Shown: positions 17,991 to 26,446 of the stretch, in pieces
Layout: every line of letters begins with the position of its first letter
Position numbering within the stretch: position 1 is the stretch's first letter
Assembly (NCBI GenBank): GCA_026391675.1
Contig: JAPLDQ010000011.1
Location: forward strand, 157,209-221,208
From: Bacteroidota bacterium
GTDB taxonomy: Bacteria > Bacteroidota > Bacteroidia > Bacteroidales > JACABE01
Reading direction: 5' to 3'
Length of the DNA stretch: 64,000 nucleotides
Program-made: the position numbers and the translations under genes
The notes under the pieces: generated by a model
Databases searched by the model: none
Seen by the model: only the letters and a program-made list of their open reading frames with translations
What the model was told of the DNA's origin: nothing

Positions 17991-20144
17991 ATGAAGAAAA
18001 TTCTATTCTTAACCTTAACATTTAGTTTGATTATCAATACCATAACTAAAGCTGATGAAGGCATGTGGCTGCCGATGTTTATTTCGCGTCTTAATTATGT
18101 TGATATGCAAAAAGAAGGATTGCACCTTACAGCCGAAGAAATATACAGTATTAACAATTCCAGTTTAAAAGATGCTATAATTCAGTTTGGTAATGGTTGT
18201 ACCGGAGAAATTGTTTCAGCTGAAGGTTTAATTTTTACCAATCACCACTGTGGTTTTGGGTCCATACAGTCTCACAGTACTACCCAGCACGATTATTTAA
18301 CCAATGGATTCTGGGCTATGAATAAAAGCGAGGAAATGCCCAATGAAGGATTAACTGCCCGTTTTCTGGTGAGAATGGAAAATCTAACCGAAGAATTTAA
18401 TGGACAGCTTATTGGATTGAAAACAGAAAAAGAAAGAGCAGACAGAATTGCAGAACTAAGTAAAAAATATGAAGGTTCAATAAAAAAAGAAAATGGATAC
18501 GAAGCAGTCATAAAAAGTTTTTTCAATGGAAATGAGTTTTATATGTTTGTATATCAGGTTTTCAGAGATGTACGTCTGGTAGGTGCACCTCCAACTTCTA
18601 TCGGTAAATTTGGTGCCGATGCTGATAACTGGATGTGGCCACGTCATACAGGAGATTTTAGCATTTTCAGGGTATATATGTCGCCTGATGGAAAACCTGC
18701 AAGTTTTTCTAAAGATAATGTACCTTTCAGACCAAAACATTTTTTACCGGTTTCGGCCAAAGGTGTTAAAAAAGGAGATTTTGCCATGATTATGGGTTAT
18801 CCAGGAACTACTGACAGATATTTGACTTCCTATGGTGTTCAGCTTGCTGTGGATGTTAAAAATCCGAATATTGTTAAAATCCGTGAAGAAAAATTAGCAA
18901 TCATGCGTCAGTTTATGAATGCAGATCCTGCTGTCCGAATTCAATATGCTTCAAAATATGCTCAAACAGCCAATTATTGGAAATATTTTATTGGTCAGAC
19001 CAAAGGATTAAAACGGTTAAAGGTATATGATAAAAAGAAAGAACAGGAAAATATGTTTAATTCATGGGCAAATGCAACTGATGCAAACAAAGCAAAGTAT
19101 GGTACAGCCCTTGCTGATATAGCTTCTGCATATCAGGGTCTTGCCAAATATGAATTACAACGCTGGTATTTTATGGAAGGCATTGCCCGTGGTGCCGAAA
19201 TATTAGGCTTTTCAAGAAATCTTTCTGCTTTAATCAAAGAGTTAAAAGCTGAAAAACCTGATAATGATAAGATCAAGAAAATTACAGATGTATTAAAAGC
19301 AGCTAGTGAAAAATTCTTTAAAGATTATAATGTTGCAACGGATAAAAAATTACTGTCTTCAATGTTAGCCTTTTATGCATCAAATGTTCCGGCTGAGCAA
19401 CAACCGGATATGCTTATAAAATTAAATTCAAAATATAAAGGTAATTTTACTGAATATGTTGAAAAAATATTTGATAAAACCATATTTGCCAATCAGGCTA
19501 AAGTTAATGAAATACTTGCTAAACCAGATGTAAAGAAGATTGAAAAGGATATGGCTTTTGTCTTGATGAATGCTTTTTTTGATAATAATATTAAGTTAAC
19601 AGATCAGACAAAACAGTACAATGATATACTTGAAAGAGGCAATCGTTTGTTTGTTGCTGGTATCAGAGAAATGCAACCTGATAAAAAGTTTGCACCCAAT
19701 GCCAATTCTACTATGCGGGTAACCTATGGTAAAGTTCTGGATTATTATCCTGCTGATGCTGTTCATTATGATTTTAAAACTACACTGGATGGAGTGATGG
19801 ATAAAGAAGATCCGAATAACAATGATTTTATTGTTCCTGCAAAATTGAAGGAGCTGTATAAAAATAAAGATTATGGCGATTATGCTGAAAATGGCAAAAT
19901 GCCTGTTGCTTTCCTTTGCAATACAGATATTACCGGTGGAAATTCAGGAAGTCCTGTTATCAATGCTGATGGTGAATTAATAGGACTTGCTTTCGACGGC
20001 AACTGGGAAGCAATGAGTGGCGATATTGCCTTTGAGCCTAATTTACAGCGTACTATAAGTGTTGATGTAAGGTATGTACTTTTTATCATTGATAAATTTG
20101 CCGGAGCAAAAAATCTAATCAACGAACTGCAAATTAAAAAGTAA
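17991..20144 (+). CDS. S46 family dipeptidyl-peptidase, DPP7-type specificity
   Basis: 717 aa from the ATG at 17991, which gives a proper signal peptide (MKKILFLTLTF...KADEG); the open frame runs 24 codons further up, but that part contains the promoter box. Serine exopeptidase that removes dipeptides from oligopeptides in the periplasm. The triad is visible: H86 (TNHHCGFG), D222 (RHTGDFS) and S652 (TGGNSGSP). The S1-specificity residue 18 positions after the Ser is Gly (G670, in AFDGNW). DPP7-like enzymes that prefer hydrophobic P1 have Gly here, and DPP11 enzymes that prefer Asp/Glu have Arg. The length is typical of S46. Together with the POT transporter at 59819 it suggests peptide feeding. 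No T9SS tail is present, as expected for a periplasmic enzyme. Confidence 0.95.
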   Translation: MKKILFLTLTFSLIINTITKADEGMWLPMFISRLNYVDMQKEGLHLTAEEIYSINNSSLKDAIIQFGNGCTGEIVSAEGLIFTNHHCGFGSIQSHSTTQHDYLTNGFWAMNKSEEMPNEGLTARFLVRMENLTEEFNGQLIGLKTEKERADRIAELSKKYEGSIKKENGYEAVIKSFFNGNEFYMFVYQVFRDVRLVGAPPTSIGKFGADADNWMWPRHTGDFSIFRVYMSPDGKPASFSKDNVPFRPKHFLPVSAKGVKKGDFAMIMGYPGTTDRYLTSYGVQLAVDVKNPNIVKIREEKLAIMRQFMNADPAVRIQYASKYAQTANYWKYFIGQTKGLKRLKVYDKKKEQENMFNSWANATDANKAKYGTALADIASAYQGLAKYELQRWYFMEGIARGAEILGFSRNLSALIKELKAEKPDNDKIKKITDVLKAASEKFFKDYNVATDKKLLSSMLAFYASNVPAEQQPDMLIKLNSKYKGNFTEYVEKIFDKTIFANQAKVNEILAKPDVKKIEKDMAFVLMNAFFDNNIKLTDQTKQYNDILERGNRLFVAGIREMQPDKKFAPNANSTMRVTYGKVLDYYPADAVHYDFKTTLDGVMDKEDPNNNDFIVPAKLKELYKNKDYGDYAENGKMPVAFLCNTDITGGNSGSPVINADGELIGLAFDGNWEAMSGDIAFEPNLQRTISVDVRYVLFIIDKFAGAKNLINELQIKK

Positions 20145-20211
20145 AAATGGATATATAAGGCAAAAGTCTAATGACAGTAGAAAAAGAATAAGAGTTTCAA
20201 TAATTTTTTAA

Positions 20212-20219
20212 TACTTTTG
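20212..20219 (+). promoter_or_regulatory. -7 box of the DUF5606 gene
   Basis: TACTTTTG followed by C, 34 bases before the ATG at 20253. Confidence 0.55.
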
Positions 20220-20252
20220 CCGTTACTTAATAAAAATCTAAAAAAACTAAGC

Positions 20253-20687
20253 ATGGATTTATCAAAAATATTAGCAATTACAGGAAAACCAGGATTATAT
20301 TTAGTTATTTCTCAAACCAAAACAGGTGCTTTGGTTGAATCTATTATTGATAAAAAAAAGATTCCCGTTTTTTCAACGGAAAAAATGAGTTCATTGAATG
20401 ATATAAGTGTATTCACTGATGATGAAGACTTACCTTTGCATAAAGTCCTAAAAGCCATATACGATAAAGAAAACGGTGGAAAATGCATTGACCCTAAATC
20501 AGATAACAATGCATTGAAAAAATATATGGAAGAAGTATTGCCTAATTATGATAAAGACAGGGTTTATGTTTCAGATATGAAAAAACTTTTTTCATGGTAT
20601 AATATGCTTCACGAACAAAATTTACTTGATTTTTCAGAAGAAAAAGCTACAGAAGAATCAGCTGAAGTAACAGAAGTAAAAGAATAA
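20253..20687 (+). CDS. DUF5606 family cytoplasmic protein
   Basis: 144 aa from the ATG at 20253; a TTG 12 codons upstream overlaps the -7 box and is rejected. A small soluble protein typical of Bacteroidota. The N-terminus is a beta-rich domain (LAITGKPGLYLVISQTKTG; LVESI; KIPVF) followed by helices and an acidic tail (EEKATEESAEVTEVKE). There is no signal peptide and no known catalytic motif. The family is widely conserved in the phylum but its function is unknown to me. A terminator follows (20711-20744), so it is a single-gene unit. Confidence 0.8.
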   Translation: MDLSKILAITGKPGLYLVISQTKTGALVESIIDKKKIPVFSTEKMSSLNDISVFTDDEDLPLHKVLKAIYDKENGGKCIDPKSDNNALKKYMEEVLPNYDKDRVYVSDMKKLFSWYNMLHEQNLLDFSEEKATEESAEVTEVKE

Positions 20688-20710
20688 AAAAATAATTAAT
20701 ATGCAAAAAG

Positions 20711-20744
20711 TCCGTTTCGTCATTGGCGAGACGGATTTTTTTTG
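20711..20744 (+). terminator. Rho-independent terminator after the DUF5606 gene
   Basis: A 9-bp stem (20711-20719 with 20727-20735, one G-U pair) and 7-nt loop, followed by eight T. The TTG in its loop doubles as a possible -33 element for the sigma factor promoter. Confidence 0.85.
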
Positions 20745-20754
20745 TTTAATTTTG
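20723..20754 (+). promoter_or_regulatory. Promoter of the ECF sigma factor operon
   Basis: -7 box TAATTTTG (20747-20754) with TTG at 20723-20725, spaced 21 bases, and 48 bases before the ATG. It overlaps the upstream terminator. Confidence 0.5.
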
Positions 20755-20802
20755 TCATCCACATACAACCAATTCTGAAAATAAAACGTCTAAAGAAGAA
20801 AT

Positions 20803-21366
20803 ATGCATAAAAGAATTCCCGAAGATAAGCTGATCGAAGAGTGTATTGAAGGGAAACGCTATGCACAGCAATTACTTTTTGAAAAGTACCGTTCTTTGAT
20901 GTTTGCCATTTGTATGCGTTATGCTAAAAGCAAAGCAGAAGCAGAAGATGTTATGGTTGATGGTTTTATGAAGATTTACAGCAGTTTGCATGAGTTTAAA
21001 AAAAAGGGCTCATTCGAAGGCTGGTTGAAAAGAATAATGGTTAATACGGCAATTAATAATTATCGTGCCAATATTAAGCATTATTATAATACTTCAATTG
21101 ATGATGAGGAACATATCCTTGATGTTGATAGCAATGAAGATCAATTTAAAACCAGCTATTCTGCTGAATACCTGATCATGCTTATTCAAAATTTGCCTGA
21201 TGGCTATCGCATGGTGTTTAACCTTTACGAAATAGAAGGTTTTAGCCATAAAGAAGTAGCAGAAATCATGGGCATCTCTGTAAGTACAGCTAAAACACAA
21301 TTGTTTTATGCAAAAAAAACCTTGCAGAAGAAACTCATAAGCGAACATAAAAAAGACATGTACTAA
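20803..21366 (+). CDS. ECF-type RNA polymerase sigma factor
   Basis: 187 aa. Sigma region 2 spans about 20-90 (LLFEKYRSLMFAICMRYAKSKAEAEDVMVDGFMKIY; FEGWLKRIMVNTAINNYRA). Region 4 spans about 120-178 (IQNLPDGYRMVFNLYEIEGFSHKEVAEIMGIS, STAKTQLFYAKKTL). There is no region 1.1 or 3, so it is an extracytoplasmic-function type. The next gene, 42 bases downstream, looks like its membrane anti-sigma factor. Some Bacteroidota ECF factors (for example SigP of Porphyromonas) control T9SS genes. The anti-sigma partner here carries a T9SS-type domain, so a link to secretion is plausible, but the sequence of the sigma factor alone does not show it. Confidence 0.95.
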   Translation: MHKRIPEDKLIEECIEGKRYAQQLLFEKYRSLMFAICMRYAKSKAEAEDVMVDGFMKIYSSLHEFKKKGSFEGWLKRIMVNTAINNYRANIKHYYNTSIDDEEHILDVDSNEDQFKTSYSAEYLIMLIQNLPDGYRMVFNLYEIEGFSHKEVAEIMGISVSTAKTQLFYAKKTLQKKLISEHKKDMY

Positions 21367-21408
21367 TTTACAATTTAAAAATTGCTTTTGTAAAAAGGAA
21401 AAAATATA

Positions 21409-22341
21409 ATGAAGGATAATTTAAATAATATAGGAGATTTATTCAGGAACACACTGAAAGACCATCACATGGATAGTGATGCTGATTTGTGGAACAGATT
21501 AGATAGCCAGTTATCTGCTCAACCAACTGTTACTGCACCTAAGCCTGTTTCTGTACTACATCATTTAACCTGGGTAAAAATGGCTGCTGCTGCGTCTGTT
21601 TTAGTTGGCGTTGCGCTGGCATATAATTTTATATACTTACCCTTGCAACAGAAAGAAACAAAACCTGATGCAACAAAAATTATTGAGCATACACAGCCTG
21701 CAAATATTATTGATTCTGGCATATCACAAACCGGACAAAACAACGTTAATGAAAGTTCAGTAGAATCAGTAATCAGCCAAAATGATCCAAAAACATCATT
21801 AAACCCAACCCAAGTTAAACCAGCTCAAACAAATGCTGTGGAAAAGACAAATCCGGCAAATAACAACAGCACCAGCAATACAATTGTAACTAATAATCAG
21901 AGTCAAACACAACCACAAACAAATAACAATACTCAAAATCCTAACAACAATCAAAATAAAGCTGTTGCAAAAAAAGATAGTGTTATTCAACCACAAACTA
22001 AAGTTATTGATAAAGCCCCTGTCGATACATATCAGAATGCAGTTGCAGTTCATGATAACAGTCAAAAGGATGATGTTATACTAAATACAGATATTCCTAA
22101 TGTATTTACGCCTAATGGTGATGGTTTCAATGATTATTTTATAATCAGAAACATTGAAAAATGCAGCAGTAACCACCTTGTTATAAAAGACCGTGCCGGT
22201 AAAATAATATTTGAGAAATTAAACTACCAGAACGACTGGAATGCCAGCAATGTGGCGGATGGTGTATATTTCTATTTTTTCAAATACAATGTTTCCGGTA
22301 ATAATTTCGGGAAAATGGGTAGTATTATGATAAAGAGGTAA
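21409..22341 (+). CDS. Putative membrane anti-sigma factor with T9SS type B (gliding-type) C-terminal domain
   Basis: 310 aa. The cytoplasmic N-terminus (1-50) has an anti-sigma-like helix (DLFRNTLKDHHMDSDADLWNRL), then one membrane helix (about 56-77). A 140-residue Thr/Asn/Gln-rich low-complexity stalk (about 85-225) leads to a type B T9SS/gliding-motility C-terminal domain (about 228-310: IPNVFTPNGDGFNDYF; VADGVYFYFFKYN). With the N-terminus inside, the sorting domain faces the periplasm. There is no cleavable signal peptide, so it is probably not a normal secreted cargo. It is co-transcribed with the ECF sigma gene. An alternative reading is an ordinary anchored surface protein that merely lies next to the sigma gene. 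A short 7-bp array begins two bases past the stop. Confidence 0.75.
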   Translation: MKDNLNNIGDLFRNTLKDHHMDSDADLWNRLDSQLSAQPTVTAPKPVSVLHHLTWVKMAAAASVLVGVALAYNFIYLPLQQKETKPDATKIIEHTQPANIIDSGISQTGQNNVNESSVESVISQNDPKTSLNPTQVKPAQTNAVEKTNPANNNSTSNTIVTNNQSQTQPQTNNNTQNPNNNQNKAVAKKDSVIQPQTKVIDKAPVDTYQNAVAVHDNSQKDDVILNTDIPNVFTPNGDGFNDYFIIRNIEKCSSNHLVIKDRAGKIIFEKLNYQNDWNASNVADGVYFYFFKYNVSGNNFGKMGSIMIKR

Positions 22342-22342
22342 A

Positions 22343-22363
22343 CAGTAAACAGTTAACAGTGAA
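22343..22363. repeat. 7-bp tandem array, three units
   Basis: cagtaaa, cagttaa, cagtgaa, starting 2 bases after the stop codon at 22339-22341. Confidence 0.65.
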
Positions 22364-22373
22364 CTAAATAATT

Positions 22374-22401
22374 CATAACTCATAACTTATAACTTATAAC
22401 T
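22374..22401. repeat. 7-bp tandem array overlapping the end of thpR
   Basis: cataact twice, then tataact twice. The thpR stop codon (22394-22396, minus) lies inside the array. A further partial copy (taacttataact) occurs inside the gene near 22413. Confidence 0.75.
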
Positions 22402-22963
22402 TTTTACAGCCTAACTTATAACTGCTCACAACCTTATAAACAGCACCTGTTTTTTGTAAAATGCTCTCAAATAATATGATTTCAGAAACATTCACGGTTT
22501 GTATATCCTTATGATTGTATTTTTTAATACTTTCGTTAAACTTTGGTTTATCATAAATAAGATTTATCCTTCCCAGCGTGAGATGAGGTACAAAATTCTG
22601 ACGGTCTCTTTCAAAACCAATAGCTGACAACTCATTCAGGATTTTATTGCACAGGTTTACAAGCACTTCATTTTGATCAGTGCCAAGCCAAATTACTTTA
22701 GGCTGGTATTTGCTTCCAAAAATTCCCAGACCTGAAATGATAAAACTAAAAGCCCGGATGTCAGCAACAATGGATTGCATAAAATTATCAATTTCAATAA
22801 TTCTGCTTTCGTCTGTTTCACCAAAAAATTTCAGTGTTAGATGCAGATTATTTAAATCAACCCATTTTATTTTATCCTGACAGCATTCTTTGCAAAGATT
22901 TTGATATAATTCAGTAAATCTGTCATTTGCATGAATTTTCACAGCTAAAAAAAGACGTTTCAT
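22394..22963 (-). CDS. thpR: RNA 2',3'-cyclic phosphodiesterase (2H family)
   Basis: 189 aa, full length for the LigT/ThpR family. Two HxTx motifs form the active site: H41-L-T43 (NLHLTLKF) and H127-L-T129 (VPHLTLGR), about 86 residues apart as expected. It hydrolyses 2',3'-cyclic phosphates on RNA ends to 2'-phosphates. The N-terminus KRLFLAVKI is the family start, and the ATG at 22961-22963 is the only reasonable choice. The last residues (SYKLGCKKL) and the stop codon are encoded by, or next to, a 7-bp repeat array, so the original C-terminus may have been replaced. It is a single gene, convergent with the sigma/anti-sigma pair. Confidence 0.93.
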   Translation of the reverse strand: MKRLFLAVKIHANDRFTELYQNLCKECCQDKIKWVDLNNLHLTLKFFGETDESRIIEIDNFMQSIVADIRAFSFIISGLGIFGSKYQPKVIWLGTDQNEVLVNLCNKILNELSAIGFERDRQNFVPHLTLGRINLIYDKPKFNESIKKYNHKDIQTVNVSEIILFESILQKTGAVYKVVSSYKLGCKKL

Positions 22964-23026
22964 CTTAAAATTGTTAAATTTAAATCGAATTGAGTTTTAA
23001 GTTTTATGTATAATTATTATTTTTAA

Positions 23027-23034
23027 CAAAAGTA
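23027..23034 (-). promoter_or_regulatory. -7 box of thpR
   Basis: TACTTTTG on the minus strand, 64 bases before the ATG. Confidence 0.4.
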
Positions 23035-23126
23035 ATTATTTAAACAATACTACGGTCTTTAACCAAATTGGGATCCACTGAAAATATAAAATCGATATAA
23101 ATATTTAAAAATCTTATAAGTTAATA

Positions 23127-23157
23127 TTGTTAAATTGCAATTAATGTTATACTTTTG
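23127..23157 (+). promoter_or_regulatory. secDF promoter
   Basis: -33 TTG (23127-23129), 20-base spacer, -7 TACTTTTG (23150-23157) followed by C; 40 bases before the ATG. Confidence 0.65.
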
Positions 23158-23196
23158 CACGTTCAAAAAAATTAACTAACATTAATGTAAAATAAC

Positions 23197-26100
23197 ATGC
23201 AGAACAAAGGAGCTATTAAAACTTTTGCAATACTATTTGCTTTCGTTTGCTTATACCACTTATCGTTTACTTATAAAACTTACCGTGTAGAGAAAGATGC
23301 CCGTGAGTATGCCAACAACCCTGAGGTTTTACGTATAGCTAAGCAAATGGCGAATGGTGATGTGCTAAAAGAAACTTTTTATATTGATTCTTTATCAAAA
23401 GCCCGCGAAAAATATTACCTGGATTCATTGCAAAATGAAGTAATTTACAACTTAGGTATCAGGAAATATACTTTTAAAGAATGTAAAGAACGTGAAATCA
23501 ACCTGGGTTTAGACTTAAAAGGCGGTATGAATGTTACCTTAGAGGTATCTATGGTTGATATTCTTAAAACCATGTCAGGCAAAAGTACTGATAGTACGTT
23601 TAATAAAGCCATTAATTTAGCTGTTAAAAAACAAAAAACATCTCAGAAGGACTTTGTAACACTTTTTGCAGAATCTTTTAACGAAGTTGATCCTAATGCC
23701 AAAATGGCAGCTATTTTCAGCTATGAGTTAAAAGGTAAAATTAATGTTAACTCTACCAACGAAGAAGTTATAAAGGCTATTCGTAAAGAAACCAATGATG
23801 CATTCGACAGAACTTATCAGATTTTACGTCAGCGTATCGATAAATTCGGAGTTGCTCAACCTAATATTCAGGCTTTAAAGCAATCTGAAAGAATTCTGGT
23901 TGAATTACCAGGTGTTAAAGATCCGGAACGTGTTAGAAAATTACTGCAGGGAACTGCTCAGTTAGAATTTTGGGAAACTTTTGAATTTAAAGAAATTGCC
24001 CAGAATTTTGTTGATGCTGACAAATTGCTTGCCAGTGTTCAGAGTCTTGATAATTTAAACGATACACTTCAGGTAAAAGACTCAGCTAATATAAAAGCTG
24101 CAAAAAAAGACAGTTTATTAGCTAAAAATGATAAAGACAGTTCTAAAACATTATTGGATAAACTTAAAAAAGATACTTCTAAAGCCGGTAATAAAAAAGA
24201 ACAGACCAGAGAACAATGGGTGAAAGAACATCCGCTGTTTGGCGTGTTGCAATTAAATCTGGATGATAAAAATGTTCCAAGAAAAGGTCCTGTTGTTGGT
24301 TTAGCCAATTCCAAAGATTTCCCAAAAATTGAAAGATTACTGGACGCTGCAAAAAAAATATTTCCTCATAACTTAAAATTAATCTGGGCTGCAAAACCGA
24401 TTCAACCAGGTACTGATGTTTACCAGCTGTATGCTATCCGCGTAAATTCACGTGATGGTTCACCAGCTTTGGGTGGTGGTGTAATTACTGATGCACGTCA
24501 GGATTTCAGCCAGAATGGTGGAAATGAAATTTCAATGTCAATGAATGCTGAAGGTGCTCAGACATGGAAAAACGTAACCGGTGCCAATATCGGAAAATGT
24601 ATTGCTATCGTTCTTGATAATATAGTTTACTCAGCTCCTGTTGTAAATCAGGAAATTACCGGTGGCCGTTCATCTATAACCGGTGGATTCTCATTGGAAG
24701 AAGCAAAAGATATCGCAAATATATTAAAAGCCGGTAAATTACCTGCTCCTGCTAAAATTGTTGAAGAAGCTATTGTTGGACCAACTTTAGGAAAAGAAGC
24801 TATCAACGCCGGTTTCTGGTCATTCATCGTAGCTTTCGCACTTACCTTACTGTTTATGATTTTCTATTATAACAGAGCCGGTATGGTTGCCAATGTAGCC
24901 TTATTTGCCAATATGTTCTTTGTATTTGGTATTTTATCTTCATTGGGTGCTGTACTTACTTTGCCCGGTATTGCCGGTATTGTACTTACCATCGGGATGG
25001 ACGTTGATAAAAACGTTATTATTTACGAGCGTATCCGTGAGGAGATTCGGGCAGGGAAAGGGATCAGGCTGGCCATAGATGATGGATATAAGCATGCCTT
25101 AACTGCCATTATTGATAGTAATATCACGACGCTTTTAACCGGTATAGTATTGTTTATCTTTGGATCAGGACCGGTTCAGGGTTTTGCAACTACCTTAATC
25201 ATCGGGGTTTTAAGTTCATTGTTCTGTGCTATCTTTATTACAAAACTTATTTTTGTTTGGATGATGGATACCAACAAGGAAATTACAGTTTGGAACAGAT
25301 TTACTAAAAACGTATTAACCAATGTTCATTTTGATTTTGTCGGTTTAAGAAAAACCTTTTATATTGTTTCTTTATCATTGGTTGTAATTGGTATTGTTTC
25401 TCTATTTACCAGAGGTTTAAGTGGTGGTATCGATTTTAAGGGTGGAAGAAGTTATGTAGTTCGTTTTGATCAGGATGTTAAAACAGATGATATTCGTATC
25501 GCTTTAACAAAAGTTTTCATAACTGAACCTGAAGTAAAAACTTTCGGACCTAATAATCAGGTAAAAGTTACAACTTCTTTCATGATAGATGATCAATCAC
25601 CAAAAACGGATTCAATTGTTGAAACAAAACTATATGATGGTTTAAAAACATTCTATACCAAATCTTTAACACGCGATGAATTTCTGGTTCATACGGAACA
25701 TAAGCTGGTTGGTAAATTAAGTTCCCAAAAAATTGAACCTACCATTGCTTTTGATTTGTTGAGAAAAGCTTATTATGCAGTATTTTTCTCATTGTTAATC
25801 ATATTTGGTTATGTTGCCTTCCGTTTCCGTAAATGGCAATGGGGTGTGGGCGCTGTAGCTTCATTATTCCATGATTCATTCATTGTTATCGCTATTTTCT
25901 CCATATTCCACGGTATTTTGCCATTCAGTATGGATATCGGACAGGATTTTATAGCTGCTATCTTAACCATTATCGGTTATTCAATTATGGATACGGTTAT
26001 TATCTTTGACAGAATCCGTGAATATACAAATCTTTACCCGAAACGAAGTTTGCATGACAATATGAATGCCGCTATTAACAGTACATTAGGCCGTACTTTA

Positions 26101-26301
26101 ATTACTTCAGGAATTACATTTATGGTTTTATTAGCCATGTTCTTATTTGGCGGTGAAGTTATCCGGGGATTTACTTTTGCATTGTTGATAGGTATTGCTA
26201 TCGGAACGTATTCTTCTGTATTTAATGCTACTCCAATTGCGTATGATTTGATTATGATGAAAATGCGTAAACAGGAAAAAAATAAAACTTTAGTAAAATA
26301 G
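23197..26301 (+). CDS. secDF: Fused protein translocase subunit SecDF
   Basis: 1034 aa. SecD and SecF fused in one chain, the normal form in Bacteroidota. It uses the proton gradient to pull Sec-exported proteins across the inner membrane. The SecD half has an N-terminal helix (7-25), the P1 base (GLDLKGGMNVTLEV), the P1 head, and six helices from about 545 with MDVDKNVIIYERIREEIRAGKG. The SecF half has GLSGGIDFKGGRSY and six helices from about 860 with IGYSIMDTVIIFDRIRE. Between P1 base and head (about 285-335) is a Lys/Asp/Ser-rich low-complexity insert (KDSANIKAAKKDS; KDTSKAGNKKEQ). A promoter precedes and a strong terminator follows. It serves export of the many signal-peptide and T9SS proteins of this window. 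Confidence 0.97.
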   Translation: MQNKGAIKTFAILFAFVCLYHLSFTYKTYRVEKDAREYANNPEVLRIAKQMANGDVLKETFYIDSLSKAREKYYLDSLQNEVIYNLGIRKYTFKECKEREINLGLDLKGGMNVTLEVSMVDILKTMSGKSTDSTFNKAINLAVKKQKTSQKDFVTLFAESFNEVDPNAKMAAIFSYELKGKINVNSTNEEVIKAIRKETNDAFDRTYQILRQRIDKFGVAQPNIQALKQSERILVELPGVKDPERVRKLLQGTAQLEFWETFEFKEIAQNFVDADKLLASVQSLDNLNDTLQVKDSANIKAAKKDSLLAKNDKDSSKTLLDKLKKDTSKAGNKKEQTREQWVKEHPLFGVLQLNLDDKNVPRKGPVVGLANSKDFPKIERLLDAAKKIFPHNLKLIWAAKPIQPGTDVYQLYAIRVNSRDGSPALGGGVITDARQDFSQNGGNEISMSMNAEGAQTWKNVTGANIGKCIAIVLDNIVYSAPVVNQEITGGRSSITGGFSLEEAKDIANILKAGKLPAPAKIVEEAIVGPTLGKEAINAGFWSFIVAFALTLLFMIFYYNRAGMVANVALFANMFFVFGILSSLGAVLTLPGIAGIVLTIGMDVDKNVIIYERIREEIRAGKGIRLAIDDGYKHALTAIIDSNITTLLTGIVLFIFGSGPVQGFATTLIIGVLSSLFCAIFITKLIFVWMMDTNKEITVWNRFTKNVLTNVHFDFVGLRKTFYIVSLSLVVIGIVSLFTRGLSGGIDFKGGRSYVVRFDQDVKTDDIRIALTKVFITEPEVKTFGPNNQVKVTTSFMIDDQSPKTDSIVETKLYDGLKTFYTKSLTRDEFLVHTEHKLVGKLSSQKIEPTIAFDLLRKAYYAVFFSLLIIFGYVAFRFRKWQWGVGAVASLFHDSFIVIAIFSIFHGILPFSMDIGQDFIAAILTIIGYSIMDTVIIFDRIREYTNLYPKRSLHDNMNAAINSTLGRTLITSGITFMVLLAMFLFGGEVIRGFTFALLIGIAIGTYSSVFNATPIAYDLIMMKMRKQEKNKTLVK

Positions 26302-26320
26302 TCCGTATAATATTATCTTA

Positions 26321-26355
26321 AAACTCCTGTAATTTAAATTGCAGGAGTTTTTTTA
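26321..26355 (+). terminator. Rho-independent terminator of secDF
   Basis: Perfect 9-bp stem AAACTCCTG/CAGGAGTTT (26321-26329 with 26342-26350), 12-nt loop, then a T run; 20 bases after the secDF stop. Confidence 0.9.
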
Positions 26356-26357
26356 TG

Positions 26358-26365
26358 TATTTTTG
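26358..26365 (+). promoter_or_regulatory. -7 box upstream of the PorE-like gene
   Basis: TATTTTTG followed by C, directly after the secDF terminator and 82 bases before the ATG. A one-mismatch box (TACTTTAG, 26408-26415) lies closer, so the true start point is uncertain. Confidence 0.4.
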
Positions 26366-26446
26366 CAAAATATTTAAATTTTTTTTCAATTTTAATGAAA
26401 AAATCATTACTTTAGCGTCCTGTATTATCACATAAACAATAAGTAT

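Noticed and set aside
21799..22065. Minus-strand open frame opposite the stalk of the anti-sigma-like protein
   Set aside because: The low-complexity Asn/Gln/Thr codons give an open reverse frame by chance; no promoter or motif supports it.
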